A stretch of 48,327 nt of DNA, taken from the NCBI GenBank assembly GCA_964614215.1, contig CAZTKP010000002.1:1-48327 (forward strand). The letters are read 5' to 3'. The translations under genes and the position numbers were made by a program. Shown here piece after piece: positions 7,404 to 15,279 of this stretch; within the stretch, counting starts at the first letter, position 1, and each line of letters begins with the position of its first letter. The stretch is from CAZTKP01 sp964614215 (GTDB lineage: Bacteria; UBP6; UBA1177). The notes beneath the pieces are model-generated. The model saw nothing but the letters and a program-made list of their open reading frames with translations, made no database searches and was not told where the DNA came from.

Positions 7404-8099
7404 ATGACAAAACATGTAGTTCTACTTATACTTTTATTCTCAGCTTTTCTTTATGCTGAAAAAAAGCAGCCGAAAGATTCAAGATTAAGTGGTTATAGAA
7501 AGGATTACGAGAAAAAGGAAACAAAGGATGTTCAGATAAAGGGGCATAATTACAGCCATAAAAAAAAGAAAATAGAAAAGATTATGCCTGCGCCCATTCC
7601 TCCTGTAAAGATAGAAGAACCGTCTGAAAACAAAGATGTGAATATAGAATCTCCCGGATACCGGGGAGATATGAAGGACGGTAAAAAACATGGGAAAGGC
7701 AGGCTCGTCCTCAGAAATGGCGATGTCTATATCGGATCGTGGGAAAATGATATGAAGGTCGGTCAGGGAATCTATATCTATTCGAACGGTATCAAATATA
7801 ACGGTCAGTGGAAAGATGATATTATGGAAGGTTACGGGTCATTCGTTTTTCCTGGAACCGGTACTTATTACGGTGATATAAAAAAAGGACAGATGACAGG
7901 ATTCGGGGTTTTTAAATATAATGACGGATCTGTTTATGAAGGTCACTGGAAAGATGGTAAATGGCATGGAAACGGTAACTACAGTCTTCCTGACGGTAGA
8001 GAACTTGAAGCTGTCTTTGCTGACCATCAGGTCGTCAGGATCATCTCAGGTACAGGATTGGAGCCTGAAAACAAGGAGGGGAAAAGTGGAAAGATCTGA
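7404..8099 (+). CDS. exported MORN-repeat protein
   Basis: 231 residues. The N-terminus is a Sec signal peptide (about 1-18, cleavage after LYA). A Lys-rich, Pro-containing spacer (to about residue 85) is followed by about five MORN repeats. They are visible as recurring Y-x-G-x-W/D-x-x-G and H/G-x-G-x-hydrophobic units such as YIGSWEND, YNGQWKDD, YYGDIKKG and YEGHWKDG. MORN repeats form extended beta-hairpin rods. Bacterial versions are often envelope-associated but without a defined activity. ATG at 7404 is preferred over an upstream TTG because the signal peptide then starts correctly. Its last 14 bases overlap the M20 gene, so the two are coupled. Function unknown. Confidence 0.8.
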   Translation: MTKHVVLLILLFSAFLYAEKKQPKDSRLSGYRKDYEKKETKDVQIKGHNYSHKKKKIEKIMPAPIPPVKIEEPSENKDVNIESPGYRGDMKDGKKHGKGRLVLRNGDVYIGSWENDMKVGQGIYIYSNGIKYNGQWKDDIMEGYGSFVFPGTGTYYGDIKKGQMTGFGVFKYNDGSVYEGHWKDGKWHGNGNYSLPDGRELEAVFADHQVVRIISGTGLEPENKEGKSGKI

Positions 8100-9222
8100 A
8101 CGCTCTATTCTTAAAGATCTCAGGGATCGGCTGCACAGATATCCGGAACTCAGTTTTAAAGAGTTTAAAACGGCAGAGATCATTCTTGATTTTGTAGGGG
8201 ATGTGATAAAAAATAAAAGTGAATTCAAAGTGTTAAGGCCTTTTAAGACTGCTGTTGCCGTAGAGTACAGAAATGGAAGAGAAAAAGGGTTCAAGATATT
8301 CAGGGCAGATATGGATGCTCTTCCCGTAACGGAAAAGGATAATCCTGTGATCTCGGAAAATGAAGGCGTTATGCATGCCTGTGGTCACGATATTCATATG
8401 ACAGTTCTCTGCGGTCTGATCGCAAGGACGGCACAAAAGATGCCTCATGAAAATATTCTTTTTATCTTTCAGCCCGGAGAGGAAGGAGCGGGTGGAGCAA
8501 AAGGGCTTATTGAAAGCGGTTTTTTTGATGATTACGATGTGTCCGGAGCCTATGCTCTCCATGTGACGGATGACCATAAGGTGGGAGAAGTCGCTTCAAA
8601 TGACAGCATCCTTTTTGCAATCCCAAAGGAGGTAAACGTTGAGTTTTCGGGCAAAGCTTCTCATGCGGCTTTTCCTGAAAAAGGTTGTGATGCACTTGCG
8701 GCAGCGGCGGCCTTTATCGGCGATCTTGAATCCCAGATAAGAAAAACAGTGAATCCGTCAGAAGTGTTTCTTGCGCATTTTGGAAAGATCAGCTCCGGAA
8801 CTGCAAGGAATATTGTAAGTGATAAAGCCCTGCTCGAGGGAACTTTAAGAGCTTTTAATTCCGAGGTGATGGAAAAAGGAATGGGTGTTGTAAAAAAATG
8901 CGCCGATCTGGCTGCCGGGAAGTTTGGTTGCAGCTCAAAAGTAAAGACACTCGGTGAATATATCGAGGTGAGAAATACTCCGGCACTTTTTGAAAAACTG
9001 CAGGGTGTCTGCAAAGATATCGGATACAGCTGCATCTGTAAGAATGGAGAACTTGTCGGAGAGGATTTCGGATATTTTACTGATAGATTTTCCGGCATCA
9101 TGTTCTGGGTCGGTTCCAGAGAAGAAGGTAGAGAGCCGGCTTCACTTCATTCGGAGAGTTTTTTCCCGTCTTATTCGTCAATTTATACAGGTCTTGAAAT
9201 AATGTGGAAACTGCTACATTAA
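8086..9222 (+). CDS. M20-family amidohydrolase (IAA-amino acid / hippurate / N-acyl-amino acid hydrolase type)
   Basis: 378 residues. Dinuclear-metal amidohydrolase of the AbgB/HipO/YxeP branch. Visible: RADMDALP (73-80), HACGHD with C99 and H101, PGEEGAGG with E132-E133, ALHV with H159, and a C-terminal LHSESFFP His. A lid/dimerisation domain lies between about 175 and 290. The frame is open further upstream, but GTG at 8086 has AAGGAGG (8071-8079 region) at good spacing and gives the normal N-terminus with HRYPELSF. It overlaps the MORN gene by 14 bases. Expected to cleave N-acyl amino acids or peptide-derived amides in the cytoplasm; the substrate is not predictable. The pairing with an exported MORN protein is unusual. 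Confidence 0.92.
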   Translation: MERSERSILKDLRDRLHRYPELSFKEFKTAEIILDFVGDVIKNKSEFKVLRPFKTAVAVEYRNGREKGFKIFRADMDALPVTEKDNPVISENEGVMHACGHDIHMTVLCGLIARTAQKMPHENILFIFQPGEEGAGGAKGLIESGFFDDYDVSGAYALHVTDDHKVGEVASNDSILFAIPKEVNVEFSGKASHAAFPEKGCDALAAAAAFIGDLESQIRKTVNPSEVFLAHFGKISSGTARNIVSDKALLEGTLRAFNSEVMEKGMGVVKKCADLAAGKFGCSSKVKTLGEYIEVRNTPALFEKLQGVCKDIGYSCICKNGELVGEDFGYFTDRFSGIMFWVGSREEGREPASLHSESFFPSYSSIYTGLEIMWKLLH

Positions 9223-9234
9223 GGGACGTTTTTT

Positions 9235-9253
9235 TTTGACTTGCATAGTCAAA
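9235..9253. promoter_or_regulatory. inverted repeat in the pyrimidine operon promoter, candidate operator
   Basis: TTTGACT (9235-9241), five bases, AGTCAAA (9247-9253): a perfect 7-bp inverted repeat. The left arm includes the -35 hexamer and the right arm lies in the spacer, so a protein bound here would block RNA polymerase. Confidence 0.45.
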
Positions 9254-9264
9254 TCTGCTAATTT
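9236..9264 (+). promoter_or_regulatory. promoter of the pyrimidine operon
   Basis: TTGACT (9236-9241), 17-base spacer, TAATTT (9259-9264). The leader to the ATG at 9303 is about 32 bases, too short for a classical PyrR attenuator. Confidence 0.6.
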
Positions 9265-9302
9265 TCTGATGGCGTTTCGATAACCATTTCTGGAGAGGGA
9301 TA

Positions 9303-9659
9303 ATGAGCGGGAATACTATTGTAAAACTTATTCTGTTTTTGCTGGTCGTTTACATCGGTTGGTACACATCAATGCCCTTCATTGATAAGTATAGGATAAC
9401 CAAAATCGTAGATAATCTGGCACAGTATGCAACAATTCATTCTCAGGAGCAGACTGTTAAAGAATTTAAGAAGAGAATAATAGATGCCGGACGGGAGGAT
9501 ATTCCGTTAGGTAACTTCAGTGTTGAAAAAGATGAAGAGGACGATACAGCATACGCCAGGCTAAAATACTCAGACAAGATAGTCCTTTTCGGGCAGACGA
9601 TAAAAGAATTTGAGTTTATTATAGAAAAGAAAGCTGCAAAAGTTGATAAATTGCTGTAA
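9303..9659 (+). CDS. small single-pass membrane protein heading the pyr operon
   Basis: 118 residues with one N-terminal transmembrane segment (about 8-26) and a soluble, charged domain of about 90 residues, rich in Lys/Glu and ending IIEKKAAKVDKLL. No lipobox or signal-peptidase site is evident, so it is probably anchored with the soluble part outside. GGAGAGGG precedes the ATG. Only 12 bases separate its stop from pyrR. The general shape (membrane anchor, YxxTKIVDNL helix, beta domain) recalls DUF4845-like proteins, but I cannot assign it. A link to pyrimidine synthesis is suggested only by position. Confidence 0.7.
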   Translation: MSGNTIVKLILFLLVVYIGWYTSMPFIDKYRITKIVDNLAQYATIHSQEQTVKEFKKRIIDAGREDIPLGNFSVEKDEEDDTAYARLKYSDKIVLFGQTIKEFEFIIEKKAAKVDKLL

Positions 9660-9671
9660 ATTCAGGAGGAT

Positions 9672-10220
9672 ATGTTGAAAAGAAAAAACCTCAAAATAAG
9701 GAAGGTGCTTGTCGATTCCAAGGAAATGACAAAGATCATCGACAGAATGGTCTATGAGATGATAGAGAACCTGAGCTCAATTGAAAATGTTGCTATAGTC
9801 GGGATAAGAACCAGAGGTGTTACTCTCGCGGAGAGAATAGTAAAGAGAATAGAGGAAATCGAAGGGGTGAAACTTGCTACAGGAGAGATCGATATAGCTC
9901 TTTACCGGGATGACTTTTTCAAAGGTCTGAGTTCTCCGAAAGTCGGTCCTTCGAAATTGAACTTCGATCCTGAAAATTACAACATAGTACTGGTGGACGA
10001 TGTCATGTTCACAGGCAGGACTGTCAGGGCTGCTATCGATGCGATCATGGATTACGGACGTCCGAGAACGATAAAGTTCGTGTCTCTCATAGACAGGGGG
10101 CACAGGGAGCTTCCTATCCAGCCTGATTTTGTCGGAAAGACAATTGAAACAAAAAGGGAAGATGCCGTAGCTGTTTTCTTTAAAGAAACAGACGGTGAAG
10201 ATAAAGTTGTACTTGGTTAG
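9672..10220 (+). CDS. pyrR: PyrR bifunctional regulator / uracil phosphoribosyltransferase
   Basis: 182 residues, type I phosphoribosyltransferase fold. The PRPP-binding loop VLVDDVMFTGRT and the GIRTRG loop near residue 45 are both PyrR hallmarks, and YRDDF and DRGHRELP match the family closely. In Gram-positives PyrR binds pyr mRNA to cause attenuation and also makes UMP from uracil and PRPP. Here the gene follows the membrane protein by 12 bases, and the operon leader has no room for an antiterminator/terminator pair. mRNA attenuation at the operon head therefore looks unlikely and the enzymatic or another regulatory role may dominate. AGGAGG is well placed before the ATG. Confidence 0.93.
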   Translation: MLKRKNLKIRKVLVDSKEMTKIIDRMVYEMIENLSSIENVAIVGIRTRGVTLAERIVKRIEEIEGVKLATGEIDIALYRDDFFKGLSSPKVGPSKLNFDPENYNIVLVDDVMFTGRTVRAAIDAIMDYGRPRTIKFVSLIDRGHRELPIQPDFVGKTIETKREDAVAVFFKETDGEDKVVLG

Positions 10221-10238
10221 AATCCTGGAGAGAAAAAT

Positions 10239-11150
10239 ATGAAACATCTGCTTGGAATTGAAAGTCTGAACAAAGATCAGATAATGAACATTCTTGAGAC
10301 CGCTGTAAGCTTTGAAGAGATCAATCAGAGACAGATCAAGAAAGTTCCGACACTTAAAGGAAAAACGATAATAAACTTTTTTGCGGAGCCTTCCACCAGA
10401 ACGAAGGTTTCCTTTGAAGTTGCAGAAAAAAGGTTAAGTGCCGATACATACAATATCTCGATAGCTACAAGTGCTATCCAGAAAGGTGAGACTCTGGCCG
10501 ATACGGCTTTGAACCTTCAGGCCATGAAACCTGATGCAATGGTTATCCGGCATGGAGTTTCAGGAACTCCTCAGCTTCTTGCTGAAGTTATGGACTGTTC
10601 GATAATTAATGCGGGTGACGGTTTCAGGGAACATCCCACGCAGGCTCTTCTTGATGCCTACACTATCTGGCAGACAAGAGGAACGATCGAAGGGCTTAAG
10701 GTTGCTCTGATCGGTGACATAATGCACAGCAGAGTTGCAAGAAGTAATATCTATCTTCTCACGAAAATGGGATGTGAAGTTGTTCTTTCAGGTCCTGCCA
10801 CAATGCTTCCTCCGGGAATTGAAAAGCTCGGTGTCACAGTGGAGAAGAGACCTGTTGATGCTGTTAAGGATGCTGATGTTGTCATGATGCTCAGAATTCA
10901 GAACGAAAGAGCAAGCAACCTGCTTTATCCCGATAAAAGAGAATATGCGAAGTACTTCTGTATAACTCCTGAGATAATAAAACATGCAAAACCTGATGCG
11001 ACCATCATGCATCCGGGCCCTGCAAACAGAGGTGTTGAGATCGATGACAGAGTTATGGACGGAGAGAGATCTGTTATCCTTCAACAGGTGAGTAACGGAG
11101 TTAATATAAGAATGGCGGTGCTTTATCTGCTGCTGGGAGGAGCTGACTAA
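10239..11150 (+). CDS. pyrB: aspartate carbamoyltransferase catalytic chain
   Basis: 303 residues. Condenses carbamoyl phosphate and aspartate, the committed step of pyrimidine synthesis. Signature STRTKVSFE (52-60) binds carbamoyl phosphate; HPTQ is at 132-135; RIQNERA and HPGPANRG mark the aspartate domain. The length fits the class without an inserted dihydroorotase-binding region. No pyrI regulatory chain is nearby. The order pyrR-pyrB-pyrC resembles Gram-positive and deltaproteobacterial operons. Its stop overlaps the pyrC start (TAATG), giving translational coupling and likely stoichiometric expression. Confidence 0.97.
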   Translation: MKHLLGIESLNKDQIMNILETAVSFEEINQRQIKKVPTLKGKTIINFFAEPSTRTKVSFEVAEKRLSADTYNISIATSAIQKGETLADTALNLQAMKPDAMVIRHGVSGTPQLLAEVMDCSIINAGDGFREHPTQALLDAYTIWQTRGTIEGLKVALIGDIMHSRVARSNIYLLTKMGCEVVLSGPATMLPPGIEKLGVTVEKRPVDAVKDADVVMMLRIQNERASNLLYPDKREYAKYFCITPEIIKHAKPDATIMHPGPANRGVEIDDRVMDGERSVILQQVSNGVNIRMAVLYLLLGGAD

Positions 11151-12424
11151 TGAAACTGATAATAAAGAACGGAACGATCGTTAATCCTGCAAAGAACGAG
11201 GAAATTAAGAGATCAATCGTTATTGAAGACGGTATCATAAAGGAAATCACGGACAAACCTGATGAAAAAGGTGCTGAAGTTATTGATGCTGACGGGATGA
11301 TAGTTTCTCCCGGATTTATTGATCTGCATGTACATTTCAGAGAACCCGGCTACGAGTACAAGGAAGATATTCACACCGGCCTGAAAGCTGCCGCAGCAGG
11401 TGGATTTACAGCTGTATGCACTATGCCGAATACAAATCCGGCGGTAGACAACGCTGATACTCTGAGATCAATAATAAAAAGAGCTGAGTCTGGAAACGGT
11501 GTAAAGCTCTATCCTATTGTCTGTGCTACAAAAGGTCTTGAAGGTGAGGCCCTTGCTCCCATAGGCGAACTTAAGGAAAACGGTGCCGTTGCTATAAGTG
11601 ATGACGGCAGACCGGTCAAGAATACAGACCTTCTGAAAAGAACAATGGAATATGCCTCATCTTTTGATCTTAAGTATGTTTCCCATAGCGAAGACCTTTA
11701 TCTTGCAGATGGCGGTCAGATGAATGAAGGTTTTTATTCGACTGTTTACGGAATGCAGGGTGTGCCGTGGGTTGGTGAGGCATCTCAGATAGCCAGAGAC
11801 TGTATGCTTGCTGAATATCTTGACCTGCCCATCCATATTGCGCATGTAAGTACGGCGATGTCTGTGGATATTATAAAGTTTTTCAAAGATAGGGGTGTCA
11901 AGGTTACTGCAGAAACAGCTCCTCACTATGTTACGCTTACTGATGAGGCTTTAGGCAGTTTTAACACAAATACCAAGATCAATCCTCCTCTGAGATCGGA
12001 GAAAGACAGACTTGCTATCATTGAGGCTCTTAAAAACGGTGTTCTTGATGCTGTTGCTACAGATCATGCTCCTCACCATGAAAGAGAAAAGGCTGTGGAA
12101 TTTAACGCTGCACCTCCCGGAATTGTCGGACTTGAGACTGCGCTTCCTCTTATTCTTAAACTTTATCACGACGGGGCTTTGACAATTAAAAGAGTCGTCG
12201 AGCTCTTTACGGCTGGTTATAAAATAATGGAAAAACAGGGCGGAACAATAGAAGTCGGTGCTCCTGCTGATATTACAGTTTTTGATGCTGACTATCAGTG
12301 GACTGTTGACAGGAACATGTTCCATTCAAAATCAAAGAATACTCCTTTTCACGGTTTCCACGTTAAGGGAGCTGTTTTCTACACAGTTGTAGACGGCAAG
12401 ATCGTTTATAAAAGAGAGTTTTAA
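11150..12424 (+). CDS. pyrC: dihydroorotase (class I)
   Basis: 424 residues, amidohydrolase superfamily. Cyclises carbamoyl aspartate to dihydroorotate. Metal ligands visible: H60 and H62 (DLHVHFREPG), D151 (ISDDG), H179 (YVSHSED), H232 (HIAHVS) and D305 (ATDHAPHH). The length and the D151-type ligand place it with the longer, active class I enzymes found as separate proteins or with pyrB. The active site is complete, so it is not one of the inactive pyrC paralogues. Overlaps both neighbours by one base (TAATG), in the middle of a tightly coupled operon. Confidence 0.97.
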   Translation: MKLIIKNGTIVNPAKNEEIKRSIVIEDGIIKEITDKPDEKGAEVIDADGMIVSPGFIDLHVHFREPGYEYKEDIHTGLKAAAAGGFTAVCTMPNTNPAVDNADTLRSIIKRAESGNGVKLYPIVCATKGLEGEALAPIGELKENGAVAISDDGRPVKNTDLLKRTMEYASSFDLKYVSHSEDLYLADGGQMNEGFYSTVYGMQGVPWVGEASQIARDCMLAEYLDLPIHIAHVSTAMSVDIIKFFKDRGVKVTAETAPHYVTLTDEALGSFNTNTKINPPLRSEKDRLAIIEALKNGVLDAVATDHAPHHEREKAVEFNAAPPGIVGLETALPLILKLYHDGALTIKRVVELFTAGYKIMEKQGGTIEVGAPADITVFDADYQWTVDRNMFHSKSKNTPFHGFHVKGAVFYTVVDGKIVYKREF

Positions 12425-13041
12425 TGAGTGCAGTCAAGACCAGGGTATACTCGTCGTTTGATGAAACTGAGGCAGCTCTGCTTCATGATTTTAAGAAAGA
12501 GGTGTTCTATTTTACAGGCGAAGATCTTAAGAATCACAACTTCTGGCAGCAATTTTACAATCTGTTCTTCATCTACCACTATGATATTGGTGATGGAATA
12601 ACACTTTCTAAAAAACGTGAGCTTGAACCAGCTTCAATAAGACTTTTTGCTCCTTCTGTTTTTTCAAGAATGAAGGGAGAGGATCTTTTTACCGGAGAAA
12701 AGATGGTTTTTTCAGAAGACGAAGAGAACAGTCTTTCATGGTATAAGGAAAAACAGTTTATTCTTTCCTTTTTTCATGCAAAAGACGAAGAGATCCGTTT
12801 TGTCGAAAGTCAGTCGTCACTTCTTTTACCAATGAGTGCAGGAACTTTCCTGAGAAAAGTTAAGAAATCCATTGAAAATGAAAATTACTTTCCATCAGTG
12901 AACTATACACTTTTTCTTCTTTCAGTTCTAATGGTGAAAAAAGAACGTTTCTCAAGCTCAAAACTCTATGATCCATTCCAGTTCGAGGAGATGGAAAAGC
13001 TCCATCTGTACTATGAAAAATTTGCTAAATTCATTATCTGA
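12424..13041 (+). CDS. hypothetical protein coupled to pyrC
   Basis: 205 residues, no signal peptide or membrane segment, so probably cytoplasmic. Rich in aromatic residues (many Phe and Tyr, e.g. FYFTGED, FYNLFFIYHYD) and acidic overall, with no motif I recognise. Its ATG overlaps the pyrC stop (TAATG), and its 3' end overlaps the start of the downstream radical SAM gene, so it is translated as part of this operon. The overlap with an activating-type radical SAM enzyme could mean it is that enzyme's partner or substrate, but this is inference from position. Confidence 0.75.
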   Translation: MSAVKTRVYSSFDETEAALLHDFKKEVFYFTGEDLKNHNFWQQFYNLFFIYHYDIGDGITLSKKRELEPASIRLFAPSVFSRMKGEDLFTGEKMVFSEDEENSLSWYKEKQFILSFFHAKDEEIRFVESQSSLLLPMSAGTFLRKVKKSIENENYFPSVNYTLFLLSVLMVKKERFSSSKLYDPFQFEEMEKLHLYYEKFAKFII

Positions 13042-13906
13042 AAATAGACTTTCACAAATCCTGCAAACTGTCCGTTCTATTTGTGATGACGGCCTTTGCT
13101 GTCCAATTCAGTGTGGCGGTACAAATCCGTGCGGAAGAGTTGATGAAGGGATAAAGGTTGCAAGTTACGCTGTTCATGACGGTGAAGAACCACCTGTAAG
13201 TGGATGGAACGGAGCAGGTAACATCTTCTTTTCAGGTTGCAGTGCAAGATGCATCTTCTGTCAGAACTGGCCGATCAGTCATGAAAATAACGGCAAGATC
13301 TATACTGAAAAAGAGTTCGGTGAGAACATCCTTAAGCTTATTAAAAAGAAGGTCCATAACATTAATCTTGTGACATCTGATCACTATCTTGACAGAGTCG
13401 TCTCAAGTTTTGCAGAAATTAGAGAAAAGATAACAGTTCCAATATGTTACAACTGCAATGGTTCGCACACCGAAGAGCTTTTTAAGATAATTCTTGAGAT
13501 CAGTGACATACTTCTTTTTGATGTTAAATATGTTGATAACGATCTAAGTAAAAAGTTCAGCTGCATTAACGATTATCACAAATACAACAAAATGAACCTT
13601 GAAATGCTTCTTGAGAAAAATATCCCGTGGATAGAAAATGACCTCGGGATTCTTCAGAAAGGACTCATAATAAGACATCTCGTCCTTCCCGGACAGGTTG
13701 AGAACTCAATCGAAGTGGTTAAAATGCTCAAAGATTATCAGGATAGGGGACTTAACTTCAAACTCAGTGTCATGAGCCAGTATTTTCCCGCCTACAAAGC
13801 CGTAGACCACCCTGATATCAACAGGAAACTCACAGAAGATGAGTACTCACAAATCGCACAACTCGTGGAAGAACTTTCAATTGATGGATGGGTGCAGGGT
13901 TTTTAG
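13013..13906 (+). CDS. PflX-like radical SAM protein (COG1313 type)
   Basis: 297 residues from the ATG at 13013, which lies inside the end of the previous gene; the open frame extends to 12968. The radical SAM motif CSARCIFC gives the three cluster ligands C76, C80 and C83. Before it lie C24, C29, C30, C34 and C40, then VASYAVHDGEEPPVSG and the FFSGC lead-in. This arrangement is typical of uncharacterised PflX/COG1313 proteins, relatives of pyruvate-formate-lyase activase. The N-terminal cysteines may hold an extra metal or cluster. No known function exists for this family. Last gene of the pyr operon; a new promoter follows at 13913. Confidence 0.85.
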   Translation: MKNLLNSLSENRLSQILQTVRSICDDGLCCPIQCGGTNPCGRVDEGIKVASYAVHDGEEPPVSGWNGAGNIFFSGCSARCIFCQNWPISHENNGKIYTEKEFGENILKLIKKKVHNINLVTSDHYLDRVVSSFAEIREKITVPICYNCNGSHTEELFKIILEISDILLFDVKYVDNDLSKKFSCINDYHKYNKMNLEMLLEKNIPWIENDLGILQKGLIIRHLVLPGQVENSIEVVKMLKDYQDRGLNFKLSVMSQYFPAYKAVDHPDINRKLTEDEYSQIAQLVEELSIDGWVQGF

Positions 13907-13912
13907 TTTCAC

Positions 13913-13941
13913 TTGATAAACAAACCTTCTTACGGTATATT
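13913..13941 (+). promoter_or_regulatory. promoter of the flavoprotein/esterase operon
   Basis: TTGATA (13913-13918), 17-base spacer, TATATT (13936-13941), 30 bases before the ATG at 13972. Confidence 0.6.
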
Positions 13942-13971
13942 CTCACTGTATTGAAACTCATGAGGTAGATA

Positions 13972-15279
13972 ATGAAAAATGTTAAGACTTTAATACTGGG
14001 AGCGGGACTTAGCGGTCTTTCCGCCGCATATCATCTTAAGGGTGAAGATTTTCTGGTGATTGAAAAGAGCGATCATGTAGGCGGACTGTGCACTTCAGAG
14101 CATAAGAACGGTTTCACTTTTGATCAGACGGGTCACTGGCTTCATATGCGTGACGAGAGAACGAAGAAGCTTTTTGATCTTCTTTTCGGTGACGAATTTG
14201 TGACGATTGAGAGAAAGACCTTTGTTTTTTCCCACAATGTCTACACCCAGTATCCTTTTCAGTCAAACACCTATGGTCTTCCGCCTCAGGTTATTAAAGA
14301 ATGCGTGATGGGTTTTATCAAGGCTCATTACGAAAATGACAAATCCAAGGCGCATGAAAATTTTTATGAATGGTGCATGGCTCATCTTGGTGAGGGGATA
14401 TCTAAACATTTTATGATCCCTTACAACACAAAGATCTATACTGTTCATCCAAAAGACTACGCAAGTCACTGGTGTGATTACTACGTTCCCAAACCTACGC
14501 TGGAGCAGGTAATAGAGGGTGCTGTGACAGCTCCTGAGCAGAAAGATGTCGGTTACAATGCAACTTTTAACTACCCCAAAGATGGTGGAATAGGTGAGCT
14601 TCCCAAAAGACTTTTTGAAAAGTGTGAAAAGGAAAAGTTCATGTTTAACGTGCATCCTGTGGAAATTGATAGTGACAAAAAGATAGTGACACTTTCAAAC
14701 GGTGAAGTTTTGCAATATGAAAATCTCATCAACTCAATTCCGCTTAGAGATTTTCTTAAACTTCAGACAGGGCTGGACAGCGAAAAAAGTCATGAGATAA
14801 GTTCAAGGATGAAAATCGCATCAGTGAGTTATCTAAATGCCGCTTTTAAAGCAAACCCGGGGCACGTTGGTCACTGGTTCTACATTCCCGAAGAAAAGTA
14901 CATGCCTTACCGTATCGGTTCATTCAGTAATATCTACGCCGAGCTTGCTCCGGATGGAAAAGGTTCAGCCTACATTGAATACACTCATCAGGGCGATTTT
15001 GATGAAGTTGAAAAGTTTAAAAATGAAAGCGTAAAGATGATGAAAGATATGAAATTCATTGAAAGTGACGACCAGATTGAGTTCATGGATTATCGAATAA
15101 TTAAAGATGGTTATGTGATTTATCACAAGGAGTATTTTGATGATATGAAGACAGTTGAAGACTGGTGTTCAGGAAACAGAATTCAGCTTGTGGGAAGATA
15201 TGGCAAATGGACTTATGCGGCAATGGAAAATGCTATTATTGAGGGTCTTGAAGCCGCAGAAAAAATAATGGGGGAATAA
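13972..15279 (+). CDS. FAD-dependent oxidoreductase, UDP-galactopyranose mutase / protoporphyrinogen oxidase-like
   Basis: 435 residues. Dinucleotide-binding Rossmann motif GAGLSGLSAA (10-19) with the acidic E31 that binds the ribose of FAD, followed by a VGGLC turn and FDQTGHWLH. This is the amine-oxidase/UDP-galactopyranose-mutase-like superfamily often annotated in polysaccharide or lipopolysaccharide loci. No signal peptide, so cytoplasmic. The C-terminal RYGKWTYAAMENAIIEG closes the FAD site as in the family. Substrate unknown: a sugar nucleotide, a carotenoid-like lipid or an amine are all possible. The next gene follows immediately after the stop. Confidence 0.85.
   Translation: MKNVKTLILGAGLSGLSAAYHLKGEDFLVIEKSDHVGGLCTSEHKNGFTFDQTGHWLHMRDERTKKLFDLLFGDEFVTIERKTFVFSHNVYTQYPFQSNTYGLPPQVIKECVMGFIKAHYENDKSKAHENFYEWCMAHLGEGISKHFMIPYNTKIYTVHPKDYASHWCDYYVPKPTLEQVIEGAVTAPEQKDVGYNATFNYPKDGGIGELPKRLFEKCEKEKFMFNVHPVEIDSDKKIVTLSNGEVLQYENLINSIPLRDFLKLQTGLDSEKSHEISSRMKIASVSYLNAAFKANPGHVGHWFYIPEEKYMPYRIGSFSNIYAELAPDGKGSAYIEYTHQGDFDEVEKFKNESVKMMKDMKFIESDDQIEFMDYRIIKDGYVIYHKEYFDDMKTVEDWCSGNRIQLVGRYGKWTYAAMENAIIEGLEAAEKIMGE

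Noticed and set aside
9223..9241. T-run (9229-9237) after the M20 gene as intrinsic terminator
   Set aside because: A nine-base T-run occurs but no stable stem precedes it. The following inverted repeat overlaps the promoter instead.
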